Positions 7,600 through 15,248 of a DNA stretch of 30,199 nt are shown here, piece after piece. The notes under the pieces are model-generated. The model did not search any database. It was not told the origin of the DNA and saw nothing but the letters and a program-made list of their open reading frames with translations. The stretch's first letter is position 1, and the number at the start of each line of letters is the position of its first letter. The position numbers and the translations under genes were made by a program. Source of the DNA: Candidatus Solincola tengchongensis (GTDB taxonomy: Bacteria; Actinomycetota; Geothermincolia; Geothermincolales; RBG-13-55-18); the NCBI GenBank assembly GCA_015711895.1, contig JACVJH010000022.1:1-30199 (forward strand), given 5' to 3'.

Positions 7600-9192
7600 C
7601 TATTCCTTCTTCTCGGAGAGCATCCTGCGCAACTCGCGCTTCAGGATCTTACCGCTGGGGAGCACCGGCAGGTCCTCCATGGCCATGACGAAGACCCGCT
7701 TGGGGACCTTGTATCCGGCAAGCCTCTCCTTGCAGTAGGAGATGATCTCCTCCTCGGAGACCTCCACTCCCGGATAGGGGACTACCACGGCGGTTACCGC
7801 CTCCATCCAGTACTCGTCGGGCAGGCCGATCACCGCCACCTGCATCACCTTCTCGTGGGCGATGATGGTGTCCTCCACCTCCTTGGAGGCCACGTTCTCG
7901 CCGCCGGACTTGATCATGTCCTTCTTGCGGTCCACGAAGTAGAGGAAGCCGTCCTCGTCGAAGCGGCCGAGGTCCCCGGTGTGCAGCCAGCCTCCCCGCA
8001 GGGTCTCAGCGGTCTTCTCCTCCATCTTGTAATACCCCTTCATCACCGAGGGGCTGCGCATCACGATCTCCCCCACCTCACCCACGGGCAGCTCGTTGTC
8101 GTCGTCGTCGAATATCTTGATCTCCACGCCGGTGTGCGGGGTGCCGATGGAATCGATCTTGGCCTCGAAGTCCTCCGGCTGCAGGGTGGAGCCCAGGGGA
8201 GTGGACTCCGTCTGTCCGTAATAATTCCTCCATTCCGAGTCCGGGAACATCTCCTTCCACTGCTTCAGCAGGGGCACGGGCATGACCGCTCCGAAGGAGA
8301 TGAACTTCTTGAGCGAGGAGAGGTCGTACTTCCCGAAATCGGGCATGGATGGAAGGACCTGGTAAAGAGTGGGCGGATAAACCCAGTAGGTCACCTTCTC
8401 CTTCTGGGTAAGTTCCAGTATCTCCAGCGGGTTGGGGGCGTACTCCAGGACCAGCTTGGCCCCCACGTTGATGAACTCCAGGAGCAGGTACTTCCCCGCC
8501 ACGTGGTAGAGGGGGATGGAGAGCAGGGCCACGTCGTCCTTGCGTATGTTCAGATCGGCGATGCCGCTCATGAGGGTGTGGAAGAAGTTGCGGTGGGTGT
8601 TCATGACCCCCTTGGGGAGAGACTCGGTACCGCTGGTGTACATGAGGGAGCACATGTCCTCGTCGTCAGTCTCCACCAAGGGTTCGGAGGTGTCTTCCGT
8701 CTCCTCGAAGAGCCGGTCCAGGCTCACCCAGCCCTCGGGAATCTCCGTGTCCGGGGCGTTGATGTGGATGACCCCGTACTTCTCTACCGTCTTCAGGTTG
8801 GGCGCAGCCGCCTGCACCTGGGGTATGAGGATGTCCTCCACGAAGAAGAGCCGGGACTCGGCATCGTTGACGATATATTCTATCTCGTGAGGTTTGAGCA
8901 TGAAATTGAGGGGGTTGATGACGCATCCGATCTTGCAGGCTCCCAGCCAGGAATAGATGTACTGCAGGCAATTGTGGGTCATGAAGGTGATGCGGTCCCC
9001 CTTGCGGGCGCCCAACCGTTCGAAGACGTGGGCCATGCGGCAGCAGTTCTCGTTGAGCTCCCGGAAGGTTATACTGCGGTCCTTATACACCAGGGCCACC
9101 TTGTCGGGACAGCGGGCCGCGGTGCGCTTGGGGAGGTCGCCGATGTTCATGCGGCGCATGAGGTTGTACTCGAGCTTCCAGTGTTCGTCCAT
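7600..9192 (-). CDS. Acyl-CoA synthetase (AMP-forming, class I adenylate-forming enzyme)
   Basis: The product has 530 residues, full length for the family. The phosphate-binding loop YTSGTESLPKGV lies at 185-196, YYGQTES at 324-330 and WLHTGDLG at 402-409. The hinge DRKKDMIKSGGEN is at 421-433, and the catalytic lysine, Lys515, sits in LPSGKILKRE. These enzymes activate a carboxylic acid with ATP to an acyl-AMP and transfer it to CoA. The overall sequence is of the medium/long-chain fatty acid CoA ligase type, but the substrate cannot be fixed from sequence. AAGGAGGT sits 5 bases upstream of the ATG, so the start is secure. The gene has its own promoter candidate (GTGTTATAAT on the minus strand at 9352-9343, giving a leader of about 145 bases) and its own terminator, so it is probably monocistronic. 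Confidence 0.96.
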   Translation of the reverse strand: MDEHWKLEYNLMRRMNIGDLPKRTAARCPDKVALVYKDRSITFRELNENCCRMAHVFERLGARKGDRITFMTHNCLQYIYSWLGACKIGCVINPLNFMLKPHEIEYIVNDAESRLFFVEDILIPQVQAAAPNLKTVEKYGVIHINAPDTEIPEGWVSLDRLFEETEDTSEPLVETDDEDMCSLMYTSGTESLPKGVMNTHRNFFHTLMSGIADLNIRKDDVALLSIPLYHVAGKYLLLEFINVGAKLVLEYAPNPLEILELTQKEKVTYWVYPPTLYQVLPSMPDFGKYDLSSLKKFISFGAVMPVPLLKQWKEMFPDSEWRNYYGQTESTPLGSTLQPEDFEAKIDSIGTPHTGVEIKIFDDDDNELPVGEVGEIVMRSPSVMKGYYKMEEKTAETLRGGWLHTGDLGRFDEDGFLYFVDRKKDMIKSGGENVASKEVEDTIIAHEKVMQVAVIGLPDEYWMEAVTAVVVPYPGVEVSEEEIISYCKERLAGYKVPKRVFVMAMEDLPVLPSGKILKRELRRMLSEKKE

Positions 9193-9342
9193 GAGTTTAC
9201 CTCCTTCCCTGCATCCATGGACTTGTAGGTCCGACGCCGCCGAATCCAGAGCACGCCTTCGCCTTCCGGTGCATCACCCCCTTTTCCACGCACACAAGCG
9301 GACGAGGCCTCACACCGTGCTCTTTCCCTCCGAAGCGAGTGA

Positions 9343-9352
9343 ATTATAACAC
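9343..9352 (-). promoter_or_regulatory. Extended -10 promoter element for the acyl-CoA ligase gene
   Basis: Minus-strand GTGTTATAAT is identical over ten bases to the element before tRNA-Gly and before the iorA unit. It implies a transcript start near 9336 and a leader of about 145 bases. No clear -35 is seen. Confidence 0.6.
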
Positions 9353-9519
9353 GACCACGACCGGCGTATCATCCGATTTTCCTTTCCCAAAGAGGGGATA
9401 AGCGGCTCGGTCGGCTCATCGCGAGGCCGGCCGCCGAGGCATGCCTGGAAACGGCCGGGGGAGCTCGCGGCCTCTCAGCCGGGCCATTCCGCCGCTTTTC
9501 TTCGGCAGGGGATGGAATC

Positions 9520-9525
9520 TATACT
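9520..9525 (+). promoter_or_regulatory. Possible -10 box of the TPR gene
   Basis: TATACT lies 37 bases upstream of the ATG at 9563, with a weak T-rich -35-like stretch at the right distance (9497-9502). Confidence 0.35.
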
Positions 9526-9562
9526 GGATTCTGGAAGAAACACGTGAGGCGGGAGACGATAG

Positions 9563-9976
9563 ATGCACATGGACGAGGATTATGACCTGTTCGACATAGA
9601 GCTGTTCAACGCCAGCCTGGCCATCACTCGGTTGAGCATGGCCTCCATCCACGCCGCGGAGGGCAGGATAGACGCGGCCATCGAGGAATACACCAAGGTG
9701 CTGGAGTTCGATCCCGACCTCTTCCTGTGTTATCTGAACCGCGGCAAGCTATACCACTGCAAGGGCGAGCGGGAGAAGGCCAGGCAGGATTTCAACCGGG
9801 CCATAGCCCTGGAGCCTCGCTCCGCGGTTACCTACATCTTCCGGGGAGACCTTCACTACGACGAGGGGGACTTCGCATCGGCCCGGGAGGACTATCGCCG
9901 CGCCCTGCGCTTGAACCCGGACAGCCGGGAAGCCCTCGACCGGCTGAAACGCCTTAAGGGCAAGCGTAAGGCCTGA
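9563..9976 (+). CDS. Small tetratricopeptide-repeat (TPR) protein
   Basis: The product has 137 residues, no signal peptide and no membrane segment. An acidic N-terminus (MHMDEDYDLFDIELF) is followed by three TPR units at about 20-53, 54-87 and 88-121. They carry the usual pattern of small and aromatic residues (AAIEEYTKVLEFDPD, AYxNRGKLYHCKGE-like, FRGDLHYDEGDFASAREDYRRALRLNPD). A basic tail ends the protein. TPRs form a helical groove that binds a partner peptide, so this is probably a cytoplasmic adaptor; no enzyme domain is attached. GGGAG at 9551-9555 lies 7 bases before the ATG. The gene is convergent with the cysteine desulfurase gene and has no obvious operon partner. Confidence 0.88.
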   Translation: MHMDEDYDLFDIELFNASLAITRLSMASIHAAEGRIDAAIEEYTKVLEFDPDLFLCYLNRGKLYHCKGEREKARQDFNRAIALEPRSAVTYIFRGDLHYDEGDFASAREDYRRALRLNPDSREALDRLKRLKGKRKA

Positions 9977-10037
9977 TCCCCATCCCCTCCGCACGCTATT
10001 CTATCAAAAAGCCATATTTTGCCAATAAGAAAGGGGC

Positions 10038-11192
10038 TCAGGCCAGTGGGGACATGGCCCGGAGGTCCTCCACCACTCTGGGCAGGTTTTCCAGGAGGTA
10101 ATCCACGTCCTCCTCCGTGTTCTCCCTCCCCAGGGTGAGGCGCAGGCTGCCGTGCGCACGCTCCGGAGGAATCCCCAGGGCCAGGAGGACATGGGAGGCT
10201 TCCCCCCTCTCCGAGCTGCAAGCGGAACCCGTGGAGGCGGCAATTCCCAGAAAATCCAGCCGCAGGCAGATGGCCTCCCCCTCGATGAAGTCGAAGATGA
10301 AATTGGCGTTGTTGGGTAGCCGCCTCTCCGGATGACCGTTGAGGCTGGAGCGAGGTATGCTGCCGAGTATTCCCTCCACGAGTCGGTCCCGCAGGGGTCG
10401 CACGTGCTCCGAGCGCTCCCTCCACTCCGCGGCGGCCAGCTCCATGGCCACCCCGAAGCCCACTATGCCGGCCACGTTCTCCGTTCCCGAACGCATCCCC
10501 TTTTCCTGTCCCCCTCCCAGGATGAGGCTCGTGATCTCCGTTCCCCGCCTGACGTAGAGGCAGCCCACCCCCTTGGGCCCGTAGAGCTTGTGCGCGGACA
10601 CCGAGAGCAGGTCCGCTCCCAGCCGGTCCACGTTCACCTCCAGAGCGCCCACCGTCTGCACGGCGTCGCAGTGAAAGTACACCCCGGCCTCCCGGCATAT
10701 GGTCGATATCTCCTCCACGGGCTGGATGGTGCCCACCTCGTTGTTGGCGTGCATCACCGAGACCAGGATGGTCCCCGGGGTGATGGCTCTGCGCACCTCG
10801 TCCGGGTCCACCATACCCGTCCCATCCACCGGAAGATAAGTCACCCGATAGCCGTTTTTTTCCAGATAGCGGCAGGGCTCGAGCACGGCGTGGTGCTCCA
10901 CGGCCGTGGTGACGACGTGGTCTCCCCTTTCCCGAAGGGCGCGCGCCACCCCGATTATGGCCAGGTTGTCGGCCTCCGTCCCCCCGCTGGTGAAGAAGAC
11001 CTCCGAGGGGTCCGCCCCCAGCGCCCCGGCCACTCTGGCGCGGGCTTCCTCCACGGCCCTGCGCGCTTCCCGCCCCTCCGTATACACGCTGGAGGGGTTG
11101 CCGAAACGTTCCCCGAGGTAAGGGAGCATGGCCTCGGTGACCGCCGGATGGAGCGGGGTGGTGGCGGCATGATCCATATATATCCTTCTCAT
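10038..11192 (-). CDS. Cysteine desulfurase (NifS/IscS-type, PLP-dependent)
   Basis: The product has 384 residues. YMDHAATTPLHP opens the protein as in all NifS/IscS members. GGTEADN is at 70-76 and the PLP region HxxAVLEP at 100-106. The Schiff-base lysine is Lys202 in SAHKLYGPKGVG. The persulfide-forming Cys325 lies in ASTGSACSSERGEASHVL, a long-loop (group I) type site. The enzyme takes sulfur from L-cysteine for Fe-S clusters or tRNA thiolation. No iscU, rrf2 or mnmA gene is adjacent, so the recipient is unknown. ATG 11192 keeps the whole first strand. A perfect TATAAT sits only 7 bases upstream, so the mRNA would be leaderless, or nearly so. The next in-frame ATG (11177) has AGAAGG 6 bases upstream and is the alternative start. 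Confidence 0.96.
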   Translation of the reverse strand: MRRIYMDHAATTPLHPAVTEAMLPYLGERFGNPSSVYTEGREARRAVEEARARVAGALGADPSEVFFTSGGTEADNLAIIGVARALRERGDHVVTTAVEHHAVLEPCRYLEKNGYRVTYLPVDGTGMVDPDEVRRAITPGTILVSVMHANNEVGTIQPVEEISTICREAGVYFHCDAVQTVGALEVNVDRLGADLLSVSAHKLYGPKGVGCLYVRRGTEITSLILGGGQEKGMRSGTENVAGIVGFGVAMELAAAEWRERSEHVRPLRDRLVEGILGSIPRSSLNGHPERRLPNNANFIFDFIEGEAICLRLDFLGIAASTGSACSSERGEASHVLLALGIPPERAHGSLRLTLGRENTEEDVDYLLENLPRVVEDLRAMSPLA

Positions 11193-11199
11193 GTCATGG

Positions 11200-11205
11200 A
11201 TTATA
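11200..11205 (-). promoter_or_regulatory. -10 box immediately before the cysteine desulfurase gene
   Basis: Minus-strand TATAAT (11205-11200) is a perfect consensus. The predicted transcript start falls on or next to the ATG at 11192. No good -35 is visible in the G+C-rich upstream sequence. Confidence 0.55.
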
Positions 11206-11615
11206 TACCAGACCACCCGTCCGCCGGGGGACGGCGGACGCCTCCTGCCGCCTTGGAAAGCCCGGATGCACGGCAGGCAGGAGCCCCCGGGCTGCTGGGT
11301 TTCAACTCGCGGGCAACAGGGTTTAAGATGTTGGCAGGATCCGGGCAGCCGGAAAAGGGACTCGGCTGGACAAAGGCACGGTGAGGGATCGCCGCGCGGG
11401 TCTACCGCGATGCGGCCCCTCATTCGGGGCGGCGATGCGAGGAGCTTCCCGCGGGGAGACCGTGAAGGAGGGAGGATGATGGCCGAGGAGAGTCCCGTCC
11501 CGCACCTCTCCCCGCGAGGGGCTCGCCGCCGAAGAAAAGGAAGCATATGGGACGTCACCGGAGCCGGCGGACAGGCTCAATCGGAGCCCCGGCGGCCGGA
11601 AACGGAGATGAGGCC
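11206..11615. other. Intergenic region between divergent desulfurase and Nudix genes
   Basis: No recognised gene is present. A plus-strand frame from ATG 11476 (just after GGAGGGAGG) could encode 54 residues ending inside the Nudix gene, but its Arg/Pro-rich composition is not convincing. Confidence 0.45.
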
Positions 11616-12203
11616 ATGGCCTATGTGTCCGATGAGATGATACGCGAGATGGAGAGGAAATACGGAAGGCCGCGCCACCTACACCTCTCCTTCGAGATAG
11701 GGCCTCCGGAGATGAACATGCTCCAGAGCTCGAAGAAGCACGACCGCAACCACGACCTCACTATCTTCATCTTTCGCGACCGAGGATACCGGGAATTCGC
11801 GGCCATCGCCAAACACATGTTCCCCGTGGGCGCTTATCGGGCTCCTTCCGGGGCCGCCAATCCCGGGGAGCCCCTGGAGGAAGCGGCCCTCCGGGAGGCG
11901 CGTGAGGAGACCGGCTTGGAGATAAGCCTGGACCGTTTCATCCTCCATATCCATGCCCGTTTCACCTGCGGGCCGGTGGTGGAGGACTGGAGAAGCCTGG
12001 TCTTCACCGCCCTCATGGAGAGCGGGCGGATTGGGCAGCTGGACGAGGACGAGATAAGGGAGGCCAGGTGGGTAACCCTCGAGGAGCTCCAGGGGCCGAT
12101 CCGCGAGAGACTGCTGGCCACGGGAATGGGGCTTTTCGCCTACCGCGTAGCCCTGCACGACGCCTCGGTGGAGGAGATAAAGAAGCTCCGCGCCTCCGTG
12201 TGA
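11616..12203 (+). CDS. Nudix hydrolase
   Basis: The product has 195 residues. The Nudix box is perfect: Gly79-x5-Glu85-x7-Arg93-Glu94-x-x-Glu97-Glu98-x-Gly100-Leu. Family members hydrolyse nucleoside diphosphates linked to another group, using Mg2+ held by the box glutamates. The specificity is not evident. An N-terminal extension of about 65 residues (MAYVSDEMIREMERKYGRPRH.. with FEIGPPEMNMLQSSKKHDRNHD) precedes the fold and may recognise substrate. Start ATG 11616 has GGAG and GAGG elements just upstream and begins a sensible protein. The in-frame ATG at 11547 has AAAGGA upstream but would add a low-complexity Arg/Gly segment. The following gene on the same strand is almost 400 bases away, so this gene is probably transcribed alone. 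Confidence 0.93.
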   Translation: MAYVSDEMIREMERKYGRPRHLHLSFEIGPPEMNMLQSSKKHDRNHDLTIFIFRDRGYREFAAIAKHMFPVGAYRAPSGAANPGEPLEEAALREAREETGLEISLDRFILHIHARFTCGPVVEDWRSLVFTALMESGRIGQLDEDEIREARWVTLEELQGPIRERLLATGMGLFAYRVALHDASVEEIKKLRASV

Positions 12204-12596
12204 ACGAGCCCGCCGGCCGGTTTTGCAGCACCTTTTACATTGGAACGTTTTAGCAATCACGAGCTTCCAGACGGCCTCCACCCCGTCCGGTCATCGACCT
12301 GCAATCTCCGCCCAAGAAGAGCAAGAGCGCGCGCCTCCGAACCGTCGTCCCGCGGATCCGCCTATCCCTTCCCGGAGCGAGGGGTCGAGATCAGGGCCTC
12401 CGGACTCGCCCTTCCCGCCACGGCCCTTGAGTCGATCCGCCCTGACCGCGCCATACGGCCGTGCATGGCGAGTCGAAGCGGGTTTTCTGCTCCGGCAGCA
12501 GTTCCCTTCAGTCCAAGGGGATTTTTTCCGAAAAATACTAACCGAAAGGGCGTATTGGCCCTTAAGGGATGGGAATATTCGGTAAAGGGGGTCTCC
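12204..12596. other. Intergenic region, AT-richer near its 3' end, no gene seen
   Basis: Open frames through it do not read like protein. Shortly before the next gene there is a small inverted repeat (AAGGGC/GCCCTT, 12546-12563) without a T-run, which could be a leader structure. Confidence 0.4.
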
Positions 12597-13664
12597 ATGG
12601 AAGGGATTGAAACCTGTCCTCGTTGCGGCGTGCCCGCCTACATAACCACGGAACACCTCTGGCACCCGAGCGGTTTCATCGTCCAGCGCAGGGACGCGCG
12701 GCACATCCTCATCTTCATGGAGAGCGAAAACCTGGACTTCCTGCTCCGCGAGTTGGAGGGAATACTGGGGGTGTCCATCGAGCGCATCGTGGTCGACACC
12801 CGGCGCCGCGCCGCCAAGGCCTACATGGACCGCGTGATTCCCGAGTCCCTCAAAGAGCAGGTCAGGAGCGGAAACCTGGACGTGGGCCCGGTGGTACAGG
12901 GCATGGTGGGGATAGGCCATGTCCTGGGTTACGGGAGGTTCGAGGTGCTGGACTCCCGACTGGAAGGGGACGACCAGGACTACCTGCTGGTGCGGGTGCA
13001 CCGCCCCTACTCCATAACCCTTGGCTGCGTTGACCCGGTGGCCGCCTTCGAGGCGCTGGTGGGCAGGGAGATGGGGCTCTCCTACGATGCGGCGGGCCCG
13101 GATACCTACGAGATCCGCGCTTTCCCCTCCCCCCATCCCGAGGAGTTCAAGGGCAGGCTGACCATGAGGAGGTACGCTTACCCCGAAGGCAATATCCAGC
13201 TGGAGGCTTGCCCCCGATGCGAGGCCCCGCTTCTCCTGGGGGAATACGAATGGCGGCTGGAGGAGGGGCTCATCCTGCATCGGGAGACGGGGCGCAGGAT
13301 GGTCTTCTTCGCCCCCTCCGTCCTGGAGGCCATCTTCGGGGAACTGGAACGTGAGCTGGGCGAGGCCATACCGGGGTCGGTGGTGGAGGCACAGCGGAGG
13401 CTGACCCGGGACGGGTTCTATTCCCTCGCAGGAGGGGACCTTACGGAGGAGCTGCGGACCGTGCTCTCCCTGCGCGGCCTAGGCGGTCTGCAGCACCTGG
13501 AGCTGGGGCCGGAAGGGCTGCTCCTGGAGATGGAGAACGCCTGCCTCCACCCGGTGCTCGCCGGGCTGGCCCAGGGCCTCTTCGAGGCGCTCCACGGGGT
13601 GGACTCCCGGGTGGAGTGGGAGGCCGGGGAAGGGGGCGGCCTCCGGGTGAAAGTCTCGGCATAG
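12597..13664 (+). CDS. Unrecognised protein with two tandem CPRC-headed repeat domains
   Basis: This is a 355-residue soluble protein made of two homologous halves. Each half starts with a CPRC knuckle (residues 7-10 and 205-208). It continues with a strand-turn-strand segment (GFIVQRRDARHILIFMES in half 1, GLILHRETGRRMVFFAPS in half 2). Next is an amphipathic helix (LDFLLRELEGILG / LEAIFGELERELG), a conserved IVVDTRRRAAKAYMD / SVVEAQRRLTRDGFY stretch, and a beta-rich end (GYGRFEVLD.. / GGLQHLELG..) closing with FEALVGRE / FEALHGVD. Only one CxxC pair occurs per half, so a metal would need both halves or a dimer; Cys144 and Cys316 add single thiols. I do not know the family; the later part of each half faintly recalls V4R-like small-ligand domains. 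ATG 12597 follows AAAGGGGGT. The frame upstream to 12240 is not protein-like. Confidence 0.82.
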   Translation: MEGIETCPRCGVPAYITTEHLWHPSGFIVQRRDARHILIFMESENLDFLLRELEGILGVSIERIVVDTRRRAAKAYMDRVIPESLKEQVRSGNLDVGPVVQGMVGIGHVLGYGRFEVLDSRLEGDDQDYLLVRVHRPYSITLGCVDPVAAFEALVGREMGLSYDAAGPDTYEIRAFPSPHPEEFKGRLTMRRYAYPEGNIQLEACPRCEAPLLLGEYEWRLEEGLILHRETGRRMVFFAPSVLEAIFGELERELGEAIPGSVVEAQRRLTRDGFYSLAGGDLTEELRTVLSLRGLGGLQHLELGPEGLLLEMENACLHPVLAGLAQGLFEALHGVDSRVEWEAGEGGGLRVKVSA

Positions 13665-13778
13665 GGGACGGACTCCTGAGAACCGGCCGCCACATATGAC
13701 TCGAAATAGCCCGGGAGCAGGCAGGGCCGCATCAACACCCGGCCGGGCCGCGGAGGAAAAACCCTGTGACACTCCGGC

Positions 13779-13784
13779 TATAAT
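13779..13784 (+). promoter_or_regulatory. -10 box immediately before the radical SAM gene
   Basis: A perfect TATAAT ends 6 bases before ATG 13791. The transcript start would coincide with that ATG, suggesting leaderless translation there or a very short leader for ATG 13803. Confidence 0.55.
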
Positions 13785-13790
13785 AAAGGT

Positions 13791-14675
13791 ATGTTCCAGG
13801 TGATGCGCTACGAGGAGCCTCTCTTCCGCCCACCCTGCGAGGCGGAAAGCCTCATCGTGCAGGTCACTCTGGGCTGCCCGCACAACCGGTGCTCTTTCTG
13901 CGGCATGTACAAGACGAAGAGATACCGGGTGCGCGACCCCGAGGAGGTGAAGGCCGACCTGCGGCGGGCCCGCCTCTTCTACCGCCACGTGAGCTCGGTC
14001 TTCCTGGCCGACGGGAACACGGTGGCCATGAACTCCGACAAGCTGGCGGAGATCATACGCTACATCCGCAGGCTCTTCCCGGAGGTCGAACGCATCTCCT
14101 CTTACGGCGGAGGGCGCTTCCTGAAGGGAAAATCCGTGGAGTCCCTGCGCGCCTTGAAAGAGGCCGGGCTGGACATCATCTACTTCGGGCTGGAGAGCGG
14201 GGACGACGAGATACTGTCCATGGTGAACAAGGGTGTGGACTCCAAGGGGATGATCGAAGCTGCCCGCAGGGTGAGGGAGGCGGGGATCGAGCTCTCCGTG
14301 TACATCCTCCTGGGGCTGGGGGGCGAGGACCGCTGGGAGCAGCACGCGGAGAACACCGCCCGGGCGCTCAACGCCATGCGGCCCAAATACATCCGCCCCC
14401 GCACCCTCTACCTGCTGCCGGGAACACCCCTCTACCGGGACGCCCAGGAGGGACGCTTCCGGGAGGCCTCCGGGGAGACGGTCATGCGCGAGCTGCAGGT
14501 GCTCCTCAACCGGCTGGAGGTGGAGGACGCCTGGTTCCTCTCCGATCACGTTTCCAACTACGTGCCCATCTACGGCCACCTGCCGGAGGACCGGGAGAAG
14601 ATGCTCGCCGCCGTGGAGACGGCCCTGGAGAAGGCGGACTTATACCTCGGGCCACGCTACCTTACCAGTCTTTGA
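13791..14675 (+). CDS. Radical SAM protein with CX4CX2C cluster motif
   Basis: The product has 294 residues. The cluster motif is C29-x4-C34-x2-C37 (GCPHNRCSFCGMYK), one residue longer than the classical CX3CX2C but typical, as I recall, of one uncharacterised radical SAM group. The SAM-binding stretches follow: FLADGNTVAM, YGGGRFL, IYFGLESGDDEILSMVNKG (the GLESG motif) and YILLGLGGED. The C-terminal part (RTLYLLPGTPLYRDA, SDHVSNYVPIYGHLPED) resembles Elp3/MiaB-like barrels, but no TRAM, B12-binding or extra cluster domain is present. Such enzymes cleave SAM to a 5'-deoxyadenosyl radical; the substrate is unknown. TATAAT lies 6 bases before ATG 13791. A second in-frame ATG (13803) with AAAGGT about 10 bases upstream is the alternative start. 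Confidence 0.9.
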   Translation: MFQVMRYEEPLFRPPCEAESLIVQVTLGCPHNRCSFCGMYKTKRYRVRDPEEVKADLRRARLFYRHVSSVFLADGNTVAMNSDKLAEIIRYIRRLFPEVERISSYGGGRFLKGKSVESLRALKEAGLDIIYFGLESGDDEILSMVNKGVDSKGMIEAARRVREAGIELSVYILLGLGGEDRWEQHAENTARALNAMRPKYIRPRTLYLLPGTPLYRDAQEGRFREASGETVMRELQVLLNRLEVEDAWFLSDHVSNYVPIYGHLPEDREKMLAAVETALEKADLYLGPRYLTSL

Positions 14676-14823
14676 CCCGGATCTCCGGATCCACTCCCGG
14701 CCTTAAAGCCCATCGGCTGAAATGACGCCGCTTCGGGGACCGGCCCCGTCCCTTGTTGCGCGCCCGGTTCCGACCACCTTCCCGCCGTTTCCGCCTCGCC
14801 TATAACCCATCCATAGGGGCGGT

Positions 14824-14967
14824 TTAGAACCTCCTGCGGTAATCCGGGCAGGAGGTGGCATTGGGCCTCTCGGGGCGGGAGCAGGCCGCGGGGTAATCGT
14901 AGGCGCATGTGTCGCACAGGAAGCGCGTGCCCCGGAAGAATCTCTTTATCCTCTCCCAGATACTCAT
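14824..14967 (-). CDS. Small four-cysteine protein (47 residues)
   Basis: On the minus strand, ATG 14967 opens a 47-residue frame that ends in TAA. It begins MSIWERIKRFFRGTRFLCD, a basic amphipathic helix, and continues with C18-x2-C21-x7-C29-x10-C40, then PDYRRRF. The cysteine spacing and the RPNA-x3-CPDY context look like a compact zinc- or Fe-S-binding knuckle and are far more protein-like than the overlapping 159-residue frame. I have an impression of similar short proteins in anaerobes but cannot name a family. There is no strong ribosome-binding site. Minus-strand TGGTAAGAT (14982-14974), an imperfect extended -10, ends 6 bases before the ATG, so the gene may be leaderless. The N-terminal helix could sit on the membrane surface. 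It stands between a radical SAM gene and a two-component system. Confidence 0.68.
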   Translation of the reverse strand: MSIWERIKRFFRGTRFLCDTCAYDYPAACSRPERPNATSCPDYRRRF

Positions 14968-14973
14968 GGGGAC

Positions 14974-14982
14974 ATCTTACCA
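14974..14982 (-). promoter_or_regulatory. Possible extended -10 of the small cysteine protein
   Basis: Minus-strand TGGTAAGAT resembles TGnTATAAT (4 of 6 in the hexamer) and lies 6 bases before ATG 14967. Confidence 0.35.
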
Positions 14983-15248
14983 TGATGTAATGGCGGGGAA
15001 GACGGCGGGGCGTACGTATGCGGCCCCCCTTCGCCGCGCGCGAAGCCTTCGGCGCATCGGGCATGGGGGGGCGCCCCCGACGGAACCCCATCCATGGTCT
15101 TGAGAGGATACGCGGCCGCGCATCCCTCCTGCCCATAAAGCCTTCCTTTTCAGCCGCGGATACGAACCGGACCGGTCGGTGCCGGCGGCATGAGTCGAAA
15201 CGGCCTTCCGCGGGAACGTGATCGAAGGCCGGAAGGGCACGCCCGCCC

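Larger units (their letters stand above)
9193..9562. other. Divergent promoter region
   Basis: The region separates the acyl-CoA ligase gene (minus strand) from the TPR gene (plus strand). It holds a minus-strand extended -10 (9352-9343) and a plus-strand TATACT (9520-9525). No coding frame in it looks real. Confidence 0.55.

Noticed and set aside
7855..9228. 457-codon plus-strand open frame
   Set aside because: Antisense to the acyl-CoA ligase, whose full motif set and ribosome-binding site are unambiguous.
11476..11640. 54-codon frame after a strong GGAGGGAGG site before the Nudix gene
   Set aside because: Very Arg/Pro-rich and runs into the Nudix gene. The purine-rich site alone does not support a gene.
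14796..14826. Hairpin after the small cysteine gene (CCGCC..GGCGG with bulges)
   Set aside because: Imperfect stem and no T-run, so not called as a terminator.
15067..15078. Palindrome GGGGGCGCCCCC
   Set aside because: Short and purely G/C in a G+C-rich region, expected by chance, with no T-run.
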